Below, in pieces: positions 1 through 6,078 of a stretch of DNA of 19,925 nucleotides. Source of the DNA: Desulfarculales bacterium UBA696. GTDB taxonomy: Bacteria; Desulfobacterota; Syntrophobacteria; Syntrophobacterales; Syntrophobacteraceae. Under the pieces are notes generated by a model that worked only from the letters and a program-made list of their open reading frames with translations, had not been told where the DNA came from and made no database searches. Made by a program: the position numbers and the translations under genes. Location of the stretch: NCBI GenBank assembly GCA_002298995.1, contig DBMO01000030.1, forward strand, positions 1 through 19,925, written 5' to 3'. Position 1 is the first letter of the stretch. Each line of letters starts with the position of its first letter.

Positions 1-27
1 CCGCCGCCGGGCTTCTTGTGCTCCGCA

Positions 28-45
28 CCCGGATATGAATCCGGG
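28..45. repeat. short perfect palindrome (extragenic hairpin)
   Basis: CCCGGAT (28-34), loop ATGA, ATCCGGG (39-45). It is a perfect 7-bp stem in noncoding DNA without a following T-run, so it is more like an extragenic palindromic repeat than a terminator. Confidence 0.5.
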
Positions 46-149
46 CTACCCACTGATTGCAACCGCGAGGCGTCATTCGACGATGACTCGACATTTTCTA
101 AATATCTTATTCAGGCAACAGCCCCTCCCGACCACGCCGGAACCGCCGG

Positions 150-173
150 ATTTTTGCCGGCTTTTGCAAAAAT
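150..173. repeat. 8-bp inverted repeat upstream of the ABC transporter gene
   Basis: ATTTTTGC (150-157) and GCAAAAAT (166-173) are perfect inverted copies around an 8-nt loop, with CCGG on the outer side of each arm. It could terminate an upstream transcript or be a dispersed repeat; the sequence does not decide. Confidence 0.45.
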
Positions 174-357
174 GACCCGGCAACGGCCTTATCCGAATGA
201 CCGTCCCTGAAACCTTGCCTGCCTCCGATTTCAAAACGGAAAAGATCAAAACTTCAACCGCCGGCGTGAACGCTTGCCCCTGGTGGCGAAATCCGGCACT
301 TTTTTCTTCCTAAACACGTGAATATCGTTCTATACTCGCCCGATTTCTCTCAATCAC

Positions 358-2184
358 ATGGAGGCTCGGAAGCAATTGGTACCAAAGATAAACAGGGCAA
401 CGTACAAGCGGATGTTGGACCTCGTCAAGCCTTACTGGAGACGGATGGTCCTGGCAATGTTATGCATGCTGGGCGTGGGCTGGACGACAGCCGGACAGGC
501 CTATCTTATTAAGCCTGTCCTGGATGAAATTTTCAGCAACAAGAATGCAAACCAGCTGCTGCTCCTGCCCCTGGCGGTCCTCGTGCTGGTAACGGTCCGG
601 GGTGTTTGCATGTGGGGCAACACTTACCTCACCAGTCACGTGAGCACCCGGATGATCACGGACCTTCGCCAGCGGCTCTACGACCACATACAGACCCTGC
701 CGCTGTCGTTTTTCGACAAGAATTCGACCGGCGACCTGATGTCACGGATCATAAATGACGTGACCTTCCTTCAGAGCACCGCGACCAGCGCCGTTGCCGG
801 GATTCTCAAAGACCTCTTCAGCATTATCGGGCTGATCGCTATTGCCTTCTGGCGTGAATGGCAACTTGCAAGCATTGCGATGCTGGTGCTTCCAATCGGT
901 TTCTACCCGGTGGTTCGCGTCAGCAGAATGCTTCGCAAAATTGGTGCGAGCGGCCAGGCATCCCTTGCCGACATTACCATCGCCCTGCACGAGACGATAG
1001 GTGGGGCGCGAATCGTTAAAGCATTCGGGATGGAAGAATACGAAAAGAAGCGCTTCGAGGAGATGAATGAAAAGTGTCTTGAGATATCCCTTAAGACCGT
1101 CGCAATTGCAGCGCTTTCATCACCGATAATGGAGTTTCTGGGCGGCATAGTCATCGTGTTCACCGTCTGGTACGGCGGAATGTGCGTAATCAATGGAACA
1201 TCCACCACGGGAAACTTTTTTTCCTTTATTGCCGCCCTCATCATGCTCTATGACCCCGTCAAGAGGCTCAACTACACGGTGAGTATGCTCCCGCTCGGGA
1301 TGGCCGCGGCTGACCGGGTCTACGAGATTCTCGACATACCTGCCGACATCGAGGATAAACCGGACGCGGTCGAAATGCCGCCTATCAGTGAAAGCGTCGA
1401 ACTAAGAAACGTATGTTTCAATTACGGCGGTAAGCCAATACTGCGCGACATCAATCTCAAGGCAAGGGCCGGGGAGATCATCGCCTTGGTAGGGACTAGC
1501 GGGGCTGGAAAGACCACCCTGGTAAACCTCATCCCCCGGTTCTACGACGTTACCGAAGGGGCAATGTTGATTGACGGCATGGATGTTCGCGACGCCACTC
1601 TTAAATCCTTGCGTTCCCAGATCGGGATTGTGACCCAGCAATCCATCCTCTTTAATGACACGGTGCGAAACAACATAGCCTACGGCGACATCACAAAGAG
1701 CAATGAGGAAATAATCGCGGCAGCCAGGGCGGCTAATGCATACGACTTCATAATGAACATGCCCCAGGGCTTCGACAGTCAGATAGGAGAGGCGGGCGGG
1801 CGGCTATCGGGCGGCGAGCGCCAGCGGATCTGCATCGCCAGGGCCCTTTTGAAAAACGCCCCCATCCTGATTCTCGATGAGGCAACATCATCGCTTGACA
1901 GCGAGTCGGAGCGGGAAGTTCAAAATGCACTGGAATTCCTGATGAAGGGGCGCACCACCTTTGTGATCGCTCACCGGCTGTCTACTATAAAGAATGCGGA
2001 TACGATAATCGCCATGGCCAATGGGACGATCGTGGAGGAGGGCCGGCACGAAGAACTGCTGATGCTGCCCAACGGCGAATATCGCCGCCTCTACGAACTG
2101 CAGGTGTCGCAGCTCCAGGCCGCGGTTGAGCCCGAAGCTCAACCCGAGCCCGAACCGGAGATGGTTATCGCCCGGACGGCATAG
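358..2184 (+). CDS. msbA: MsbA-like lipid A/phospholipid flippase, ABC exporter
   Basis: This is a 608-residue half-transporter with the membrane domain fused to the ATPase, expected to work as an inner-membrane homodimer that flips lipid A-core or related lipids. Residues about 20-320 form the six-helix exporter domain. The nucleotide-binding domain (about 345-585) shows Walker A GTSGAGKTT at 379-387, a Q-loop VTQQ near 425-428, signature LSGGERQR at 483-490, Walker B ILILDE at 503-508 and the H-loop His539. Length and layout fit MsbA (about 580 residues) plus a short C-terminal Pro/Glu-rich tail (about 590-602) that is not part of the fold. The ATG at 358 has no clear Shine-Dalgarno; an internal start at 412 is possible but would cut the N-terminal elbow helix. 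No lipid A or glycosyltransferase genes are adjacent, so the substrate is inferred from family resemblance only. Confidence 0.88.
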   Translation: MEARKQLVPKINRATYKRMLDLVKPYWRRMVLAMLCMLGVGWTTAGQAYLIKPVLDEIFSNKNANQLLLLPLAVLVLVTVRGVCMWGNTYLTSHVSTRMITDLRQRLYDHIQTLPLSFFDKNSTGDLMSRIINDVTFLQSTATSAVAGILKDLFSIIGLIAIAFWREWQLASIAMLVLPIGFYPVVRVSRMLRKIGASGQASLADITIALHETIGGARIVKAFGMEEYEKKRFEEMNEKCLEISLKTVAIAALSSPIMEFLGGIVIVFTVWYGGMCVINGTSTTGNFFSFIAALIMLYDPVKRLNYTVSMLPLGMAAADRVYEILDIPADIEDKPDAVEMPPISESVELRNVCFNYGGKPILRDINLKARAGEIIALVGTSGAGKTTLVNLIPRFYDVTEGAMLIDGMDVRDATLKSLRSQIGIVTQQSILFNDTVRNNIAYGDITKSNEEIIAAARAANAYDFIMNMPQGFDSQIGEAGGRLSGGERQRICIARALLKNAPILILDEATSSLDSESEREVQNALEFLMKGRTTFVIAHRLSTIKNADTIIAMANGTIVEEGRHEELLMLPNGEYRRLYELQVSQLQAAVEPEAQPEPEPEMVIARTA

Positions 2185-2257
2185 TCCGGCGCAGGCTCGC
2201 GCTCTGATTAAGGAAGCGAAAACCTTAAAAAAAACAGCCGCCGAGCATGGGTTATTC

Positions 2258-2284
2258 TTGACACTGAATTAAATAGATTATAGG
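2258..2284 (+). promoter_or_regulatory. possible sigma-70 promoter for the small membrane protein
   Basis: A consensus -35 TTGACA (2258-2263) is followed after 15 nt by TATAGG (2279-2284). The spacer is shorter than the usual 17 and the -10 is imperfect, so this is a moderate candidate. It would give a leader of about 80 nt before the ATG at 2375. Confidence 0.4.
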
Positions 2285-2374
2285 GTTTGTCCCAGTCCCC
2301 TCATATGCCTTTGGCACGAAAGCTTGTCCAACCGGACAGGAGAGTGGTGCTATTCCTTGGAGGGGGAAGCTCTT

Positions 2375-2512
2375 ATGGTGTTCATGTCAGGACTGCTTCT
2401 GGGTACTTTTCTGGGGTTCTTCATTGCCGGCTTGTGCGCCATTGTGCGCGAGAACCCGATCGAGCGCTTGCCTTCAGTAAAATTAGAGGAAAATATCGAC
2501 GAAGTTGCGTGA
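2375..2512 (+). CDS. small single-pass membrane protein, hypothetical
   Basis: The predicted product is 45 residues. Residues about 2-24 are a continuous hydrophobic segment rich in Gly, Leu and Phe (motif GLLLGTFLGFFIAGL), followed by an acidic soluble tail ending ENIDEVA. I chose the ATG at 2375 rather than the in-frame ATG at 2324 because a strong purine-rich Shine-Dalgarno (GGAGGGGGAAG from 2359) sits just upstream and the membrane segment then starts at once. The pattern resembles short phage or plasmid-type membrane proteins such as DUF3789, but the match is by eye. Function unknown. A candidate promoter lies at 2258-2284, so it may be transcribed separately from the upstream ABC transporter gene. 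Confidence 0.55.
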   Translation: MVFMSGLLLGTFLGFFIAGLCAIVRENPIERLPSVKLEENIDEVA

Positions 2513-2699
2513 TTTTCGCTGTTTTCGGCGCAGGTGCGGTAAATAAAAGAAATGTAATCGAGGATTTCTCCGCCTTTCAGGGGTCAGGGATGTCTTTCCT
2601 CGCTCTTGCTTTTGGGCTCGGCGCTGGGAAGATGAAGTTGCCGGTCCATGGATGGTGGCGCGGGATATTCGCGGCTGGATAAAAACCGAATTCAGCGAA

Positions 2700-3476
2700 T
2701 CATTTGCCGGCGGGGTTTTTGGATACGGGCAGGAACCCTCGATTCCCTTGAGGCTGCAGCGTACCTAAGGCAGCTACTTCCGCCTGGGTAATACCGTTTC
2801 CTCCCGGTATTTCCGGGGGAGACACCTCGAACGAACCGCTTTTCATATCGCCTTCCAGCCCTAGTACAGCCTCCACTTCCGCTCGGGTGGCCGCCGGTCG
2901 GCCAGAGTCTCCGGGTGGAGCTATTTCAAGAAAATCCGCCTCGATCTCAAGTCCTTCACGAGACTTATTTAGCGTATTTATTTCAGCCAGTGTGGTGCCG
3001 GGCTGTCCCAATTCGGGAGGAGGAATAACTTCAAACGATTCCGGGGTTAGCTTGCTGGAGTAACTTTCCATGAGCGCCTTGATTTGCGCTTGAGTGGGGC
3101 CGCGCTGACCGGGAATCATTGGGGGAACCACTTCGGATTGATCTATGTCGAATTTTGCCGAAGGGGCCGGTTGGCCGGCAGGCGCCGCCTTCTCCGCGGA
3201 ATTGCCGCCTGGGGATTTTGCCGCTGAAACAGGTTTATCTTGCTTTGCAGGTGATAGAAGTTCGGATTCGAGGGCTTCCCGCTGCTGATCTCTGGATTTG
3301 CCCGGCTCGGTCATGCGGGATTTGGGAGCACTACCGAGGGAATCGTTCGTTTTCTTTTCCGGCGCAGCGCCTTCCTGAGATCCACAACCGGTGAGAGCAC
3401 AGAGAAAGAAGCAAAGCAGCACCCCGCGTGCAGCCAGATGCCATAAAGGACTCGATCCTTGTAATTTCCCGCCCAT
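2700..3476 (-). CDS. repeat-containing lipoprotein, hypothetical
   Basis: The product is a 258-residue predicted lipoprotein. The N-terminus has a positive region, a hydrophobic stretch (GVLLCFFLCA) and a lipobox ALTGC with the lipidated Cys at 31. A Lys/Ser/Pro/Ala-rich linker (about 35-105) follows, then four degenerate repeats with the pattern F-[EL]-[VI]-x-P-P-x(3-4)-G-x2-[GA]-x-T-x-A-[EQ]-[VI]-x-A-L, starting at about residues 109, 148, 182 and 216. I chose the ATG at 3476; a GTG at 3500 in frame would add eight residues, but the AGGGGA-like Shine-Dalgarno lies between the two. I do not recognise the family. Secretion and envelope anchoring are supported; any function would be a guess. 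It lies in a run of three minus-strand genes for exported proteins. Confidence 0.72.
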   Translation of the reverse strand: MGGKLQGSSPLWHLAARGVLLCFFLCALTGCGSQEGAAPEKKTNDSLGSAPKSRMTEPGKSRDQQREALESELLSPAKQDKPVSAAKSPGGNSAEKAAPAGQPAPSAKFDIDQSEVVPPMIPGQRGPTQAQIKALMESYSSKLTPESFEVIPPPELGQPGTTLAEINTLNKSREGLEIEADFLEIAPPGDSGRPAATRAEVEAVLGLEGDMKSGSFEVSPPEIPGGNGITQAEVAALGTLQPQGNRGFLPVSKNPAGK

Positions 3477-3678
3477 GGCCTGCTTTTCCCCTGGTAACAC
3501 AGCCGGTCGCCCAAAAGCTGATAAGGCTCAAGCACCGATTCCGGACTGCAAAACGAAAACAGAACCCCGGGCTTTCCGCACTGAGTGCATGCACCCCGAT
3601 GGTTGCTTGGCCGCCTCGACGGTGCAATAGGTCAAAAAGCCAAAGATTCGGTCCAGGTTCATCCGTTCGCAGCGACGC

Positions 3679-3987
3679 CTAGTTAACGAACATCGATATA
3701 ACCACGCTGTATGCCTCCGACCCCGAAAGGAAAACAAGTACCGTCTTGCTGTTGATCTTTGCGAACATGGCGGTTGCGAGTATTTCCTTGGCCCTGGACT
3801 GGTACGCGATAAACGGCGTGTTTGTAAACTTGCCTGATGTATCGGAGAGTTGGACGAAGACATAGTCGCCGCCTGAGCCCACCGTTGTAATTTCGCAGGC
3901 GAACCATCCGGAGGCGGCTTGTGCACTCGTGCCGAGCAACAGCGGAAAGATAAAGATTACTGCCAGAACCAACACTACTTTTTTCAT
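3679..3987 (-). CDS. small secreted protein, hypothetical
   Basis: The product has 102 residues with a classic signal peptide (MKKVVLVLAVIFIFPLLLG, cleavage expected after the AQA near residue 24), leaving a mature domain of about 78 residues. That domain has one Trp and one Cys near the start (GWFACEI) and alternating hydrophobic positions suggesting a small beta-rich fold, including a segment KEILATAMFAKINSKTVLVFL. I recall similar small exported proteins in other Proteobacteria but no named function. The ATG at 3987 is well supported by AAGGAGGG five nt upstream. It lies between the lipoprotein gene and the fibronectin-III repeat protein gene, all on the minus strand, with its own possible promoter at 4014-4041. 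Confidence 0.75.
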   Translation of the reverse strand: MKKVVLVLAVIFIFPLLLGTSAQAASGWFACEITTVGSGGDYVFVQLSDTSGKFTNTPFIAYQSRAKEILATAMFAKINSKTVLVFLSGSEAYSVVISMFVN

Positions 3988-4013
3988 GTCATCCCTCCTT
4001 TTCCATGCCTCTT

Positions 4014-4041
4014 AATTTAAAATCGGAACAAAATGTCTGAA
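4014..4041 (-). promoter_or_regulatory. possible sigma-70 promoter for the small secreted protein
   Basis: Read on the minus strand, TTCAGA (4036-4041) is followed after 16 nt by TAAATT (4014-4019), close to -35 and -10 consensus. It would give a leader of about 20 nt that contains the strong Shine-Dalgarno of the gene ending at 3679. Confidence 0.35.
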
Positions 4042-4097
4042 CTTAAGCATTCATTGGATTAGCGGATTGCTCCCCACCCCCTCCTCCATGGGCCCGT

Positions 4098-5585
4098 CTA
4101 GAATTCATCCGACAAAAGATAAGCCATAAGGGCAGTCGCGTTTTTCTTCATGCCGGCCGACAGCTGGGCCGGGGCCGAAAAACTTGCGGTTATCGTATGG
4201 TTGGCCGTAACGTTTTTGAAAGTGTAGCTCTGGACCGCCCCAACCGAGACTCCGTCCACCTTTACATCGGAAATCTTGTACTTGGCGCTCGGACTGATGG
4301 TGAAGGTCTTGCTTGCGCTAGCGTTGACAGTTACAGCCGATGAGGGAGAGATCGATCCATTCCCCAGGGCCGCCGCTGTGATCGTGTAGGTATTCAGCGC
4401 GAATGTTGCCGTAATGGTGTGATTTGCGGCCAGATTCGAGAAGGTATAGCTCGTGACTGCCCCGACTGAGACCCCGTCCACCTTCACATCAGAGACCTTG
4501 TAGTTGGCGCTCGGAGTGATGGTAAAGGTCTGACTCGCACCGGAGTTGGCGGTTACGGGCGCTGCGGGAGAGATCGATCCGTTCGGCTGGCCCGTCGGGG
4601 TAATCGTGTAGGTGTTCAGGGCATAGCTGGCTGATATGGTGTGATTGGCCGAAACATTTGGGAAAGTGTAGCTCGTGACCGATCCGACTGAGACTCCGTC
4701 AACTTTCACGTCAGACACCTTGTAATTTGGGTTTGGGGTTATGGTGAAGGTCTGGCTGGCTCCGTGATTAACCTTTACCGCCGATGCCGGTGAAATCGAT
4801 CCGTTCGCCTGGGGCGTCGGTGTAATCGTATGGGTATTCAGTGCAAAACTGGCTGATATGGCGTGATTGGTCGATACGTCCGAGAAAGTGTAGGTTGAAA
4901 CCGCTCCGGCGGAGGCGCCGTCAACCTGCACATCTACAATGTGGTAATTCGCCAATGGCGAAATTGTAAATGACTGGTCGGCCCCCGGTGATACGATCAC
5001 TGATCCCGAAGGAGATATGGAGCCGCCGGCCTGAGCGCTTGCCGAGATGGCCAGATCGGTCTGATCAGTGGAGGTAAATGTTGCCGAAATCGTGTGGCAG
5101 GCGCTCAAATCGGAAAAGGTATAAGCGGAGACCGCACCCACCGACGTGCCGTCGACAAGCACGTCCGAAACTGCATATCCGTTGTCGGGCACTATCGAAA
5201 AGGTCTGTGAAGAGCCTTTTGCCAGAACCAGAATTCCTGCCGGAAGAATCTGGCCGTTTGAGGGCGAGGAGGCCTGAACCGTATAGCTGACGAGTTCCTC
5301 CGAGTAGTCGCTTTCCTCAGTGGCCGAGTAGGAGGTGACGGCAAAATAGAGCGCCTGGGCATCGGGCAGCCCGGTGAGAAGGCAGGTCAGATTGTTTTGA
5401 ACGTCCAGGGAATTTGTGTAATTGCGGCTTGCCAAACCGTAATGGACTTTATAGCCCGTAACGGATGAATCGCTAACCTGGTCCCAGGCCAGTCGAACCT
5501 GGCTGCCGAGAGCGGTGTTGGAACCAGCAAAGAAGATGAGCAGCATTAATCCCAGCATCTTCCATGCGATCCGTCCGTGGACCAT
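4098..5585 (-). CDS. secreted fibronectin-III / InlB-B-type repeat protein
   Basis: The product has 495 residues. It has a signal peptide (about 1-28, LGLMLLIFFAG core), one fibronectin type III-like domain (about 29-105, starting VRLAWDQ and containing TGYKVHYG) and five tandem repeats of about 72-74 residues (from about 105, 178, 252, 326 and 400) of the divergent InlB B-repeat/bacterial repeat type. Each repeat has G-S-I-S-P, T-F-T-I-x-P, DVKVDGVSVG and YTF-x-N-x-x-x-NHTI elements. Repeats 3-5 are nearly identical. There is no LPXTG, PEP-CTERM or porin anchor; it ends LLSDEF. The ATG at 5585 is chosen over one at 5642 because AAGGAGGAG lies just upstream and the signal peptide then begins properly. 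A surface or matrix adhesion role is likely for the fold and fits the c-di-GMP riboswitch upstream, but the ligand is unknown. Confidence 0.82.
   Translation of the reverse strand: MVHGRIAWKMLGLMLLIFFAGSNTALGSQVRLAWDQVSDSSVTGYKVHYGLASRNYTNSLDVQNNLTCLLTGLPDAQALYFAVTSYSATEESDYSEELVSYTVQASSPSNGQILPAGILVLAKGSSQTFSIVPDNGYAVSDVLVDGTSVGAVSAYTFSDLSACHTISATFTSTDQTDLAISASAQAGGSISPSGSVIVSPGADQSFTISPLANYHIVDVQVDGASAGAVSTYTFSDVSTNHAISASFALNTHTITPTPQANGSISPASAVKVNHGASQTFTITPNPNYKVSDVKVDGVSVGSVTSYTFPNVSANHTISASYALNTYTITPTGQPNGSISPAAPVTANSGASQTFTITPSANYKVSDVKVDGVSVGAVTSYTFSNLAANHTITATFALNTYTITAAALGNGSISPSSAVTVNASASKTFTISPSAKYKISDVKVDGVSVGAVQSYTFKNVTANHTITASFSAPAQLSAGMKKNATALMAYLLSDEF
4173..5273 (-). repeat. 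five tandem ~222-bp coding repeats
   Basis: The five protein repeats correspond to a tandem array with a period of about 222 bp. The last three copies in reading order (4173-4832) are the most alike, which suggests recent duplication or homogenisation. Copy number could vary between strains. Confidence 0.75.
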
Positions 5586-5590
5586 CTTCT

Positions 5591-5634
5591 CCTCCTTGAG
5601 ACATCTGCCGGCAAATCCAGACGCCCCAGGGAGG
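5591..5634 (-). promoter_or_regulatory. Shine-Dalgarno and possible anti-Shine-Dalgarno of the riboswitch expression platform
   Basis: On the minus strand the leader between the aptamer and the start codon contains CACCTCC (CCTCC at 5630-5634), able to pair with the AAGGAGG ribosome binding site at 5591-5597. This fits control of translation initiation by the c-di-GMP aptamer just upstream. Whether ligand turns the gene on or off cannot be read from the sequence. Confidence 0.45.
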
Positions 5635-5649
5635 TGCTGCATCTGCTCA

Positions 5650-5730
5650 GCGGTCCTGCTGCCGTATCCCGGTTATCCGAGACTTAGGCCAGTGACTTTG
5701 CGTCCCGCGCTTTCGCGCGGTTTGCCTTTT
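5650..5730 (-). promoter_or_regulatory. GEMM-I cyclic di-GMP riboswitch aptamer
   Basis: Read on the minus strand, the segment has the conserved features of the c-di-GMP-I (GEMM) aptamer in order: AAAGGCAAACC, a GC-rich stem capped by a GAAA tetraloop (GCGCGAAAGCGC), GGGACGCAAAG, a GGCCTAAG segment matching the tetraloop receptor side, and a second stem with CCGGGATACGG. Its 3' end lies about 65 nt before the start codon of the fibronectin-III/InlB-like repeat protein. GEMM-I riboswitches sense the second messenger c-di-GMP and commonly control motility, adhesion and surface-protein genes. No T-run after a terminator hairpin is seen, so translational control is more likely. Confidence 0.9.
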
Positions 5731-5772
5731 ATGAGCTGGAATTCTCTTTCGTTAATCTTTCGGGCTTACCTT

Positions 5773-5790
5773 GAGCAAAATTTGTGCCTT
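5773..5790 (-). promoter_or_regulatory. sigma-54 (RpoN) type promoter
   Basis: On the minus strand the sequence AAGGCACAAATTTTGCTC has GG, exactly 10 nt, then GC, matching the -24/-12 element (TGGCAC-N5-TTGCW) at all key positions except the first T. Transcription would start near 5763, about 30 nt before the c-di-GMP aptamer, which is a sensible distance. Transcription would then need an RpoN and an enhancer-binding activator; no activator gene is in the window. Confidence 0.6.
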
Positions 5791-5949
5791 GAAGATCTGT
5801 TTCACCCGAAATCCTTGTCAGGCAAGGATCCGGCCTGATTTCCACGATCCTGGATTCGGCTCCAGGTTCCTATATGGTAATTACAATGGCCAACTCGCAT
5901 TTCGCGATCCGGTGCAGTTGTTCCAATGGGCCGGCCCTCCAGCCATGGA

Positions 5950-5982
5950 TTGTTAACCATTGTCTTGAATTTGGGTTGACAA
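5950..5982 (+). promoter_or_regulatory. BirA operator (biotin repressor box)
   Basis: TTGTTAACC (5950-5958), a 15-nt spacer, and GGTTGACAA (5974-5982) match the BirA box (TTGTnAACC-N14-16-GGTTnACAA) and differ from perfect symmetry at one position. It lies about 100 nt upstream of bioA, and its right half overlaps the -35 element of the predicted promoter. This predicts repression of the operon by biotinyl-AMP-loaded BirA when biotin is plentiful. birA itself is not in the window. Confidence 0.9.
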
Positions 5983-6004
5983 TGGAGGCCCTTCCTGTTT
6001 TAGT
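5976..6004 (+). promoter_or_regulatory. promoter of the biotin operon
   Basis: A consensus -35 TTGACA (5976-5981) lies inside the right half of the BirA box, and TTTAGT (5999-6004) follows after exactly 17 nt as a fair -10. Start of transcription would be near 6011, giving a leader of about 70 nt to bioA. Bound BirA would cover the -35. Confidence 0.6.
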
Positions 6005-6078
6005 CCCTACGAGATCAAATGCTGCAAGTCGCAGCCTATTTGCGGCCTAAAATGAAGCTGAAACACGAGGAACGGCGG

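Larger units (their letters stand above)
1..357. other. intergenic region with two hairpins, no gene seen
   Basis: I see no convincing coding sequence here; the one short open frame (16-210) lacks a ribosome binding site and any recognisable composition. Two perfect inverted repeats stand out: 28-45 (7-bp arms CCCGGAT/ATCCGGG, 4-nt loop) and 150-173 (8-bp arms ATTTTTGC/GCAAAAAT, 8-nt loop, with CCGG further out on both sides). Neither is followed by a clear T-run on the plus strand. They resemble dispersed extragenic palindromes, but this is inference. I could not place a promoter for the ABC transporter gene downstream with confidence. Confidence 0.6.

Noticed and set aside
16..210. A 64-codon open frame at the left edge
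   Set aside because: It has no Shine-Dalgarno, runs across two palindromic repeats, and has no protein-like pattern.
2205..2235. Hairpin TTAAGG/CCTTAA followed by A8 after the ABC transporter gene
   Set aside because: The homopolymer run is A on the plus strand, so it cannot be an intrinsic terminator for that gene, and no minus-strand gene ends there.
2287..2682. A plus-strand open frame of 131 codons overlapping the small membrane protein
   Set aside because: It is in a different frame from the well-supported 45-residue gene, without a Shine-Dalgarno; its composition looks random. A 30-codon tail from 2590 was also considered and is too weak.
3500..3678. Another riboswitch in the leader of the lipoprotein gene
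   Set aside because: The minus-strand leader has short GC-rich pairings but none of the GGCAAACC or GGGACGCAAAG elements of GEMM, and nothing matching another class I know.
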